17,495 nt of DNA from Cytophagaceae bacterium UBA6715 (GTDB lineage: Bacteria > Bacteroidota > Bacteroidia > Cytophagales > Spirosomataceae). Within the stretch, counting starts at the first letter, position 1. The number at the start of each line of letters is the position of its first letter. Both the position numbers and the translations under genes were made by a program. The notes under the pieces were generated by a model. That model was not told the DNA's origin. It did not search any database and worked only from the letters and a program-made list of their open reading frames with translations. The DNA lies in the NCBI GenBank assembly GCA_002454335.1, contig DKIP01000037.1:1-17495 (forward strand), written 5' to 3'. Shown piece after piece: positions 1-6,491 of the stretch.

Positions 1-143
1 CCTATGTGGATAAGGAATGGAACACAGGAAAGGGATTTATGGCCGTTGGTTTTGAAAAAGTAGGGGATACAGAACCCATCCGATTTGGAACCACAAGAAT
101 CAATAAAGGTAATTTGAAATTGCGCTATGTCTATAAAAAATAA
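1..143 (+). CDS. C-terminal end of an unknown protein (5' end outside window)
   Basis: An open frame enters the window and stops with TAA at 141-143. The visible 46 residues run from YVDKEWNTGKG to LKLRYVYKK. They alternate hydrophobic and polar residues, as in beta strands, and contain no motif I recognise. The 3' end overlaps the start of the MiaA-like gene (ATG at 127) by 17 bases in another frame, so the two genes are probably co-transcribed and translationally coupled. Product unknown. Confidence 0.6.
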   Translation, partial: YVDKEWNTGKGFMAVGFEKVGDTEPIRFGTTRINKGNLKLRYVYKK

Positions 144-876
144 GGTCTTGGTTCTTTTGGGTCCTACGGCTAGCGGAAAAACTTCTTTAGCCGTTGCGCT
201 TGCGAATAAACTGAATGGGGAGATTGTATCAGCAGATTCCCGACAAATTTACCAAGGCATGGATATCGGAACAGGAAAGGATTTAGCCGAATATGGAAGT
301 GTGCCTTATCATTTGATCGATAATCATCAAATTGGTGATGTATATTCCGTTGCACATTTTCAAAAAGAAGCGCTCGATGCGATTCAAGAAATTACTTTCC
401 GTGGCAAATTGCCGATTGTCTGTGGGGGAACGGGACTTTATTTAGAGTCTTTGATTAATCAATTTCAGTTTTCACGCGTGCCGGATTTTTTAGTAGAATC
501 TTTGACATACGAGTTAGATTTCCATGTTTTTGGCTTGAATCCCGCTTTAGAAGTTCGTCGAGAACGAATCTCAAATAGGCTAAAAAAACGCATAAACGAA
601 GGTTTAGTTGAAGAAGTACAGGCTTTGTTGGATCAAGGTATTTCAATGGATGCCCTAATTTGGATGGGATTAGAATATAAATGGGCTGTTCATTATTTGA
701 ACGGCGAAATCTCCGAGGATCGTTTTCAACAGGGGTTGGAAGTGGCGATTCATCAGTTTGCCAAACGTCAGATGACTTATTTTCGCAAGATAGTGAAAAC
801 AGGAATTCATATAACTTGGATACCAGATGCCCTTGATTTTCAGGGGAAAAGCGATTTCGTGATAAAAAATCTGTAA
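127..876 (+). CDS. Short MiaA-like isopentenyltransferase (IPPT family)
   Basis: 249 residues; bacterial MiaA is usually about 300 or more. MiaA transfers dimethylallyl from DMAPP to N6 of A37 in tRNAs that read UNN codons. Visible motifs are the P-loop GPTASGKT (12-19), the substrate-binding block SADSRQIYQGMDIGTGK (35-51, with D37), GGTGLYL (100-106) and the C-terminal AKRQMTYFRK (212-221). Compared with E. coli MiaA from memory, roughly 60 residues between GGTGLYL and the RRERI helix are missing. That stretch is most of the insertion domain that grips the tRNA anticodon arm, including the DPQR...RALEV helix. In addition, the TRQLAKRQ motif reads AIHQFAKRQ, which puts His209 where MiaA has a conserved Arg. 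Family membership is clear. Activity as a tRNA enzyme is uncertain: it may be a second, divergent MiaA paralogue, or may act on another adenine acceptor, as the short adenylate isopentenyltransferases do. The reading frame is intact. Confidence 0.8.
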   Translation: MSIKNKVLVLLGPTASGKTSLAVALANKLNGEIVSADSRQIYQGMDIGTGKDLAEYGSVPYHLIDNHQIGDVYSVAHFQKEALDAIQEITFRGKLPIVCGGTGLYLESLINQFQFSRVPDFLVESLTYELDFHVFGLNPALEVRRERISNRLKKRINEGLVEEVQALLDQGISMDALIWMGLEYKWAVHYLNGEISEDRFQQGLEVAIHQFAKRQMTYFRKIVKTGIHITWIPDALDFQGKSDFVIKNL

Positions 877-892
877 TTTTTTTGTGGACACA

Positions 893-924
893 TTTGTAAA
901 ATGTCCGAAAAGCACTTACTTTTG
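893..924 (+). promoter_or_regulatory. Bacteroidota-type promoter of tRNA-Ser
   Basis: A TTTG at 893-896 (-33 element) is followed 20 bases later by TACTTTTG at 917-924, an exact match to the -7 consensus TAnnTTTG. The tRNA begins at 942, leaving a short 5' leader. The -33 element lies inside an inverted repeat, GGACA (886-890) / TGTCC (902-906). Confidence 0.6.
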
Positions 925-941
925 CAATCTCATTACGAGAC

Positions 942-1026
942 AGAGAGTTGGCAGAGTGGTCGATTGCGGCAGTCTTGAAAACTGTTGACTGTAACAGGTC
1001 CGGGGGTTCGAATCCCTCACTCTCTA
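942..1026 (+). tRNA. tRNA-Ser (anticodon UGA)
   Basis: The acceptor strands AGAGAGT (942-948) and ACTCTCT (1019-1025) pair perfectly. The anticodon stem GCAGT/ACTGT (969-973/981-985) encloses the loop CTTGAAA, with anticodon TGA at 976-978. The T arm is GGGGG-TTCGAAT-CCCTC. The long variable arm (about 986-1001) fits a class II serine tRNA that reads UCA. Loop bases A36-A37-A38 are the usual MiaA recognition set. The discriminator base is A1026 and the 3' CCA is not encoded. Confidence 0.95.
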
Positions 1027-1030
1027 CGGA

Positions 1031-1057
1031 AAGCGAAACGCAAGTTTCGCTTTTTTT
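1031..1057 (+). terminator. Intrinsic terminator after tRNA-Ser
   Basis: Stem AGCGAAAC (1032-1039), loop GCAA, stem GTTTCGCT (1044-1051), then an unbroken run of T to 1057. It lies five bases after the tRNA and 29 bases before the rsmI start codon. Confidence 0.85.
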
Positions 1058-1086
1058 GTTTCTAGCAATTTTGGCTAAATTCGAAC

Positions 1087-1758
1087 ATGAAATTATACTT
1101 GGTTCCTACGCCCATTGGCAATTTAGAAGACATCACCTTGCGTGCGATTCGTGTTTTGGGCGAAGTGGATGCCATTTTAGCTGAAGACACCCGAACATCA
1201 GGTTCTTTATTGAAACACCTAAATATTTCCAAACCACTCTATGCCCACCATGCGCATAATGAACATGCGGGAGTTGCCGGAATTGTTAAATTGTTAAAAG
1301 AAGGGAAGTCTTTAGCGCTGATTTCTGATGCGGGAACTCCGGGTATATCCGATCCTGGATTTTTGTTGGTCAAAGCCTGTGTCGAACAAGGAATCGAAGT
1401 AGAAACGCTTCCTGGTGCGACTGCTGTCATTCCTGCTTTGGTTAATTCAGGTTTTCCCATTGATCGTTTCGTATTTGAAGGATTTTTGCCGCATAAAAAA
1501 GGCCGACAAACCCGATGGAAAGCCATTGCGGAAGAGGAGCGGACAACGGTTTTATATGAATCACCGCATCGATTGGTGAAGGCTTTGGAACAAATGGTTG
1601 AGTTTGTAGGTGCTGAACGACCTGTTATGGTAGCCCGAGAATTAAGCAAGATGCATGAACAAATGGTTCGTGGAACGGCTGAAGAGGTATTGGCATATTT
1701 TACGACCCACCCAGATAAAGTTCGAGGAGAAATTGTCATTGTTATTGCCGGGAAGTAA
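1087..1758 (+). CDS. rsmI: 16S rRNA (cytidine1402-2'-O)-methyltransferase RsmI
   Basis: 223 residues of the tetrapyrrole-methylase-fold family. RsmI uses S-adenosylmethionine to 2'-O-methylate C1402 of 16S rRNA in the ribosomal P site. The N-terminus LYLVPTPIGNLEDITLRA (3-20) is the family signature. It is followed by AEDTRTSGSLLKHL, LISDAGTPGISDPG (SAM-binding loop), LPGATAVIPALVNSG and FVFEGFLPHKKG, with the conserved YESPHRL later. The length is slightly short because the small C-terminal extension seen in some homologues is absent. The start directly precedes the conserved motif. The only upstream signal is the tRNA-Ser terminator, so transcription may depend on read-through. The next gene starts one base after its stop. 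Confidence 0.95.
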   Translation: MKLYLVPTPIGNLEDITLRAIRVLGEVDAILAEDTRTSGSLLKHLNISKPLYAHHAHNEHAGVAGIVKLLKEGKSLALISDAGTPGISDPGFLLVKACVEQGIEVETLPGATAVIPALVNSGFPIDRFVFEGFLPHKKGRQTRWKAIAEEERTTVLYESPHRLVKALEQMVEFVGAERPVMVARELSKMHEQMVRGTAEEVLAYFTTHPDKVRGEIVIVIAGK

Positions 1759-1759
1759 C

Positions 1760-2890
1760 ATGAAAAAGTTGCTGTTTTTGTTGTTGGTATCTTTTGGTCT
1801 ACAGGCTCAATTAAGCCCGCAGGCTGAGGTATCCTTGATTACAATCGCACCAGGAAAGGATTTGTATTCCGTTTTTGGGCATTCATCCATTTGGATTCAA
1901 GATCCTGCTAATGGCATTGATCGGGTGTATAGTTATGGCACCTTTGATTTTGATACAGAATATTTCTACTGGAAGTTTTTGAAGGGAACTTTGCCTTATA
2001 CGATTTCGGTCAATTCCATGCAGACCATTTTGGATTATTATGGCTCGGTGGAACATCGGACAGTGAATATGCAGGTATTGCACTTGAGTCAATCTGAAAA
2101 GAATTTGATTTTTAATCGATTGGAAACCAATCTCTTGCCTGAAAATCGGGAGTATTCCTACAAGTTCTTTTACGATAATTGTGCCACACGGATTCGCGAT
2201 CAAGTGGAAGCAGTTTCAGGAAAATCCTATGCTTGGGATGCGTATAAGCAGATTCAAGGTAAATCTTATCGGGATTGGATGAATGTATATTTGAATGCCA
2301 ACTCCTGGGAAGCGATTGGGATGAATTTAGCTTTAGGTGTTCCTGCCAATGTAACTGCATCAGCTTCTCAGTCTTGTTATTTGCCAGATAATTTTTTCGA
2401 GGCTACGAAATTAGCTCGTCGCGGTGGTCAGCCTATCGCTGATGATCCTTTGGCATTATATCAGGCTCCTGCGTCATCTGAAGCGGGTTTTGATTGGTTT
2501 GGGCCATTTACGCTTTTGACTTTATTGAGTTTTTTAGCCCTATTTTTCGCATGGAAATCACCACGAGGAACTTATGCATTTGATGTGGTTTTGTATTCCG
2601 TTTATGGCTTACTAGGCTTGTTTTTATTTTTCCTCGCTGTGGGTACTGACCATATCGTCATGGGTTGGAATCCAGCATCTTTAGTATTGTTCCCCTTGCA
2701 ATTTCCGTTGGTCTTTTGGTTTGCTAAAAATCCAGCTTGGAAACGATATAATCAGGTAATGGCTGTATTGGCTTGTGTTGGGTTTGTCTGGTGTCTGTCG
2801 GAATCTTGGACACTAATTTTTCCATTGTTGCCCGTTCTCATTCGCACAATTTCTTTAGCTGTACGGTCAAAAGCGGTGAATAACGGATAG
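1760..2890 (+). CDS. DUF4105 membrane protein, possible lipoprotein N-acyltransferase
   Basis: 376 residues. The start at 1760 gives a proper signal sequence (MKKLLFLLLVSFGLQAQ); the open frame extends upstream to 1655 but that part overlaps rsmI. An N-terminal periplasmic domain (about 20-215) carries FGHSSIWI (H41) and YDNCATRIRD (C141), the His and Cys expected of a circularly permuted NlpC/P60-like thiol fold. The C-terminal third holds about five membrane segments (about 247-265, 273-296, 305-322, 333-347, 350-367), with TDHIVMGWNPASL between the second and third. This is the DUF4105 architecture common in Bacteroidota. From memory, a Bacteroides protein of this kind was reported as the lipoprotein N-acyltransferase Lnb, which would make this a candidate for the last step of lipoprotein maturation. 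That link is recollection and not shown by the sequence. Confidence 0.8.
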   Translation: MKKLLFLLLVSFGLQAQLSPQAEVSLITIAPGKDLYSVFGHSSIWIQDPANGIDRVYSYGTFDFDTEYFYWKFLKGTLPYTISVNSMQTILDYYGSVEHRTVNMQVLHLSQSEKNLIFNRLETNLLPENREYSYKFFYDNCATRIRDQVEAVSGKSYAWDAYKQIQGKSYRDWMNVYLNANSWEAIGMNLALGVPANVTASASQSCYLPDNFFEATKLARRGGQPIADDPLALYQAPASSEAGFDWFGPFTLLTLLSFLALFFAWKSPRGTYAFDVVLYSVYGLLGLFLFFLAVGTDHIVMGWNPASLVLFPLQFPLVFWFAKNPAWKRYNQVMAVLACVGFVWCLSESWTLIFPLLPVLIRTISLAVRSKAVNNG

Positions 2891-2910
2891 AGTCCTTCCC
2901 AGGTATTCAT

Positions 2911-2918
2911 TACCTTTG
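2911..2918 (+). promoter_or_regulatory. Possible -7 box ahead of the DUF5916 gene
   Basis: TACCTTTG matches TAnnTTTG exactly and ends 19 bases before the ATG at 2938, so transcription could start near 2925. No convincing TTTG -33 element lies at the right distance upstream, so this may be weak or accidental. If real, it starts the 2938-9687 run. Confidence 0.35.
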
Positions 2919-2937
2919 TTTTTTACTTCATCAAATT

Positions 2938-5121
2938 ATGTTTAAAAAGATCTCCATTTTCTTGTTGATCAGTACTACTGTTGTAGCCCAAACCGTCTTT
3001 TCTCCCGCTGAAAAGCCTGTTGAATATCATCCTTTGCACATGGATGAAACCATTAAAGCGGATGGTCACTTGGATGAGACTATTTGGAAAAACGCGCCTG
3101 TCACTTATTTGGATTACCAAGTTGAGCCTTTTCAAGGCAATAAAGCAAGTTTTAAGACCGAGGTTCGGGTTGTATATAATCATCAGTATTTATACGTGGG
3201 AGCCATGCTGCATGACACGATTGGGCGGAATAAATTTCGTGCTCCTAATCTAAAGCGGGATTATGAATTTATAGAAAATGATCTTTTTGGCATAGCGATT
3301 GACGGTTTTCAAGATAAACGAAATGCTTTGGTCTTGCAGTCGAATGCGTATGGGGCTCAGCGAGATTTGTTGTCTTTTGACGACCGCCAGTTTGATATCA
3401 ATTGGGATGGATTATATCGGGTTCGGACGCATCGGAGTGATACCGCTTGGGTGGCTGAGTTTGCGATTCCTTGGCAAACATTACGCTATCCAAAAACGCA
3501 AAAAGACCAAGTTCAAGATTGGGGAATCAACTTTTTTCGAGTTCGCAGGTCTAGTAATGAAATGACAGTTTGGTCACCGCATCCGCGTTCGATGAGCCCT
3601 TTGCGTATGGATTATGCGGGTAAATTGATGGGGATTGTTCCTCCGCCACCTACTGCGACTAATATTCGATTTATCCCGTATTTATTGACCAATACACATC
3701 AAGATAATGAGGGCTCTGGATTTCAAGCCAAATTAGGAGGAGAGGTCAAGTGGGCAATCAGTCCAACTTCGGTGATGGATTTTACGTTTAATACGGATTT
3801 TGCGCAGGCGGATGTAGACCGACAAGTCAACAATATTTCAAGATTTTCTGTATTCTTTCCCGAGCGAAGACAATTCTTTTTGGAAAATGCCTCCTTGTTT
3901 TCAGCCGGTTTAGCTCCTATGGATCAGGTAATTGGGGGGTCAATGTACATTCAACCATTTTTTAGTCGGTCGATTGGTTTAGACGCCCAGGCCCATGCTA
4001 TTCCCATCATTGCCGGTTCTCGCTTTGTATATCGTTCAGACAAACGTAATCTAGGTGCCATGCTTATGCGTCAAGGAGAAGGGGATGGTGATCCTTTTAC
4101 GAATTTTGGAGTTGCTCGGTACTCTGAAAATCTGGGAAAAAATAGTCGGATTGGCGGTGTGTTAACTTCGAAAATTTCACCGACCAACCAGCAAACAACG
4201 AGCTCGATCGACGGTTTCGTTCGCTTCAATGATGTTTTATCATTCAGTGGCATGGTTTCCACGACGCAAGAATCTAAAACGAGTCAAAGCGGTTTAGCTG
4301 AATATGCCCAGTTTTTGTACAAGGGTAATTTTACGACAGCCTATTGGACTCATACGGTCGTATCGGATCAATACAAGCCTGCGATGGGCTTTGTCTCCCG
4401 GAGTAATATCATGTCAAATTCGCAAGGATTTGAATTTAACATTCGGAAACCTTGGATGCCTTCGATGATTCGTTTTTGGGCTCCTGGAATTTACACGGAA
4501 TTCTATCATAGTTTAAAAACAGGAAACCTGATTGAACGGCGTATTATGGGTAGCCCCTTGTGGTTAGGTTTACAAAATGGGGGTGCTATCGGAATTTATG
4601 CGGAAGCTGCGCAGCAACATTTGGAAGAAAACTTTACCCCGGTTGGTATTACTATTTTACCAGGTAATTATTCTTATGTTCGGAAAGGGATTTTGCTTGC
4701 CAGCGATCCGAGTGCTAAATATTCAGGTTCTGCCGAATATGGTTGGGGTGGCTATTATAATGGGTCGTTGCAATCCTTGGATTCTAAGGTGCGAATAGCG
4801 CCTATTCCTCATATCAATCTTGGATTATCGTGGAATTGGAGCAAATTCGATCAAATGGGAGTTGCTCGCGAAACCAAAGAAGTGAATTTATTGATGCTGG
4901 AAACACGTCTCGCGATTAACCCCCGCGTCCAATTAATTGGATTTTATCAAAAGAATACTTCTGATGATTTGGATGCTTTGAACTTGCGTTTTGCTTGGGA
5001 GTATCAGCCCTTGTCATATGTTTATTTGGTGTTTAATCAATTGAATTATACAGGTGCCGACTTGATCAAGCAGCGTGAGCAAACATTTTTGACTAAATTG
5101 TCTTTCCTTAAACAATTTTAA
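2938..5121 (+). CDS. DUF5916 outer-membrane protein with CBM9-like domain
   Basis: 727 residues. Signal peptide MFKKISIFLLISTTVVA, with likely cleavage before QT. Residues about 30-230 form a carbohydrate-binding family 9-like beta sandwich (DGHLDETIWKNAP at the N-terminal edge; TAWVAEFAIPWQTLRYP near the end). The remainder is the DUF5916 beta-barrel-like region, with the family block FTFNTDFAQADVDRQVNNIS followed by FFPERRQFFLEN. Many later segments alternate aromatic and polar residues, and the protein ends in Phe (LSFLKQF), as outer-membrane barrels usually do. It probably sits in the outer membrane; its ligand or transport role is unknown. The adjacent rhamnose and glycosidase genes make a glycan role tempting, but DUF5916 proteins also occur away from such genes. 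Confidence 0.85.
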   Translation: MFKKISIFLLISTTVVAQTVFSPAEKPVEYHPLHMDETIKADGHLDETIWKNAPVTYLDYQVEPFQGNKASFKTEVRVVYNHQYLYVGAMLHDTIGRNKFRAPNLKRDYEFIENDLFGIAIDGFQDKRNALVLQSNAYGAQRDLLSFDDRQFDINWDGLYRVRTHRSDTAWVAEFAIPWQTLRYPKTQKDQVQDWGINFFRVRRSSNEMTVWSPHPRSMSPLRMDYAGKLMGIVPPPPTATNIRFIPYLLTNTHQDNEGSGFQAKLGGEVKWAISPTSVMDFTFNTDFAQADVDRQVNNISRFSVFFPERRQFFLENASLFSAGLAPMDQVIGGSMYIQPFFSRSIGLDAQAHAIPIIAGSRFVYRSDKRNLGAMLMRQGEGDGDPFTNFGVARYSENLGKNSRIGGVLTSKISPTNQQTTSSIDGFVRFNDVLSFSGMVSTTQESKTSQSGLAEYAQFLYKGNFTTAYWTHTVVSDQYKPAMGFVSRSNIMSNSQGFEFNIRKPWMPSMIRFWAPGIYTEFYHSLKTGNLIERRIMGSPLWLGLQNGGAIGIYAEAAQQHLEENFTPVGITILPGNYSYVRKGILLASDPSAKYSGSAEYGWGGYYNGSLQSLDSKVRIAPIPHINLGLSWNWSKFDQMGVARETKEVNLLMLETRLAINPRVQLIGFYQKNTSDDLDALNLRFAWEYQPLSYVYLVFNQLNYTGADLIKQREQTFLTKLSFLKQF

Positions 5122-5122
5122 A

Positions 5123-6136
5123 ATGGAAATCGAATTACGCAGTGATACATTTACTTTGCCTACGCCCGGCATGCGGGAAGCCATGTTTCAAGCGCCTCTT
5201 GGGGATGATGTGTTTGGGGAGGACCCTACGGTAAATGCCTTGGAAGAAAAGGTTGCCAAAATGTTCGGCAAAGAAGCGGCCTTATTTTGTGTTTCGGGAA
5301 CTCAGAGTAATCAAATCGCAATTTCAGTTCATGTGAGCAAAGGGCAAGAAGTGATTTGCGATGAATTGAGCCATATTTATTTATATGAAGGAGGAGGAAT
5401 TATGGCGAATGCGGGAGCTTCTGTTAAATTGCTGAAAGGTGATTTAGGCCGATTAACCGTTTCCCAAATTGCAGCTTCGATTTCCCCAGATGATATTCAT
5501 GCTTGTGAGAGTCGACTAATAAGTTTAGAGAATACAGTTAACAAAGGTGGAGGAAGTGTCTACAGTTCAGACGATTTGCAGGCGATATCGGATTTTTGTC
5601 GGCAAACGCAAATCCCTCTACACCTTGACGGTGCACGGATTTTCAATGCCATGGCTGTGACGGGTCAAACGCCTTTGCAGTTTGGGTCTTGGTTTGATAC
5701 CATTTCGATTTGTTTGTCCAAGGGATTAGGTGCCCCCATAGGTTCTGTGCTGATTGGGTCCAAGGATTTTATCAAAAAAGCGCGTCGAGTTCGTAAGCGT
5801 TTAGGAGGCGGTTGGCGCCAAGCTGGCCTTTTAGCTGCAGCGGGTATCTATGCTCTTGATCACCAGGTAGAACGTTTGAAGGAAGATCATCTTCGAGCGG
5901 CAGCTATCGCCAAGATTTGTGCGGATTTACCTTGGGTTGATAGTATTTTGCCTGTGGTAACGAATATTGTGATTGTCCGATTAAAAGAGGGGATTCAGGC
6001 TATTGATCAGGTGGCTACTTTAAAGGCAAAAGGAATTCGTTGTGCACCTTTCGGGCCGCAATACATCCGATTTGTGACGCATTTGAATTTTGATGATGCG
6101 GCATTGGTTGCCTTTGAAAACCAAATTATTCAGTAA
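5123..6136 (+). CDS. ltaE: Low-specificity L-threonine aldolase
   Basis: 337 residues, the normal length. A PLP-dependent fold-type I enzyme that cleaves L-threonine or L-allo-threonine to glycine and acetaldehyde in the cytoplasm. Visible are LRSDTFTLPTPGM (5-17), GDDVFGEDPTVN (28-38), FCVSGTQSNQIA (55-66, phosphate-binding region), H84 (ring-stacking position), LENTVNKGGG (135-144), HLDGARIFNA (167-176, D169 and R172) and the PLP lysine K200 in CLSKGLGAPIGS. The ATG follows the upstream stop by one base, so it is probably translationally coupled to the DUF5916 gene. Nothing ties it biochemically to the sugar genes that follow 39 bases downstream. Confidence 0.95.
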   Translation: MEIELRSDTFTLPTPGMREAMFQAPLGDDVFGEDPTVNALEEKVAKMFGKEAALFCVSGTQSNQIAISVHVSKGQEVICDELSHIYLYEGGGIMANAGASVKLLKGDLGRLTVSQIAASISPDDIHACESRLISLENTVNKGGGSVYSSDDLQAISDFCRQTQIPLHLDGARIFNAMAVTGQTPLQFGSWFDTISICLSKGLGAPIGSVLIGSKDFIKKARRVRKRLGGGWRQAGLLAAAGIYALDHQVERLKEDHLRAAAIAKICADLPWVDSILPVVTNIVIVRLKEGIQAIDQVATLKAKGIRCAPFGPQYIRFVTHLNFDDAALVAFENQIIQ

Positions 6137-6175
6137 AATTCCTTCGGCTTAGCCTTTATTGGAAAATAATATTCC

Positions 6176-6490
6176 ATGCAGCGAAAAGCCTTTAAAATGT
6201 TCTTGCTTCCGGGTTTCGAAGCGGAATACAAAAAAAGACATGAGGAAATTTGGCCTGATTTGGCCAAACTACTGAAATCCGTCGGCATTCAGCACTATTC
6301 CATTTTCTTGGATGAAAAGACCTTGACGCTTTTTGCCTATTTGGAAGCACCTGATTTAGCTTTGTTGGACTCCTTACCAGAGCTTCCCGTGATGCAAAAA
6401 TGGTGGAAATTCATGCGGGATATCATGTTGACGAATCCTGATAATTCTCCCGTTGCCATCGACATTCCATCCGTTTTTTACTTTGAGTAA
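6176..6490 (+). CDS. rhaM: L-rhamnose mutarotase
   Basis: 104 residues, the same length as E. coli RhaM. It interconverts the alpha and beta anomers of L-rhamnose, supplying the form used by rhamnose isomerase. Expected active-site residues are present at the expected positions: Y18 and H22 (AEYKKRHEEIWPDL) and the W76-W77 pair (PVMQKWWKFM). No signal peptide, so cytoplasmic. Rhamnose isomerase, kinase and aldolase are not in the window. The next gene starts one base after its stop, tying rhaM to the secreted hydrolases. Confidence 0.95.
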   Translation: MQRKAFKMFLLPGFEAEYKKRHEEIWPDLAKLLKSVGIQHYSIFLDEKTLTLFAYLEAPDLALLDSLPELPVMQKWWKFMRDIMLTNPDNSPVAIDIPSVFYFE

Positions 6491-6491
6491 G

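Noticed and set aside
1076..1083. TAAATTCG as a -7 box for rsmI
   Set aside because: One mismatch from consensus and only 3 bases before the ATG, so transcription would start inside the gene.
948..1184. 78-residue plus-strand open frame
   Set aside because: It runs through tRNA-Ser, its terminator and the start of rsmI; its beginning is translated tRNA sequence.
1239..1739. 166-residue minus-strand open frame
   Set aside because: Antisense to rsmI, with Ser/Thr/Arg-rich low-quality sequence and no motif.
1655..1759. Upstream extension of the DUF4105 gene
   Set aside because: The in-frame extension overlaps rsmI and would bury the signal peptide that starts at 1760.
6453..6491. Upstream ATG for the GH105-like gene
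   Set aside because: It lies inside rhaM and would place 13 residues ahead of a good signal peptide; ATG 6492 is better.
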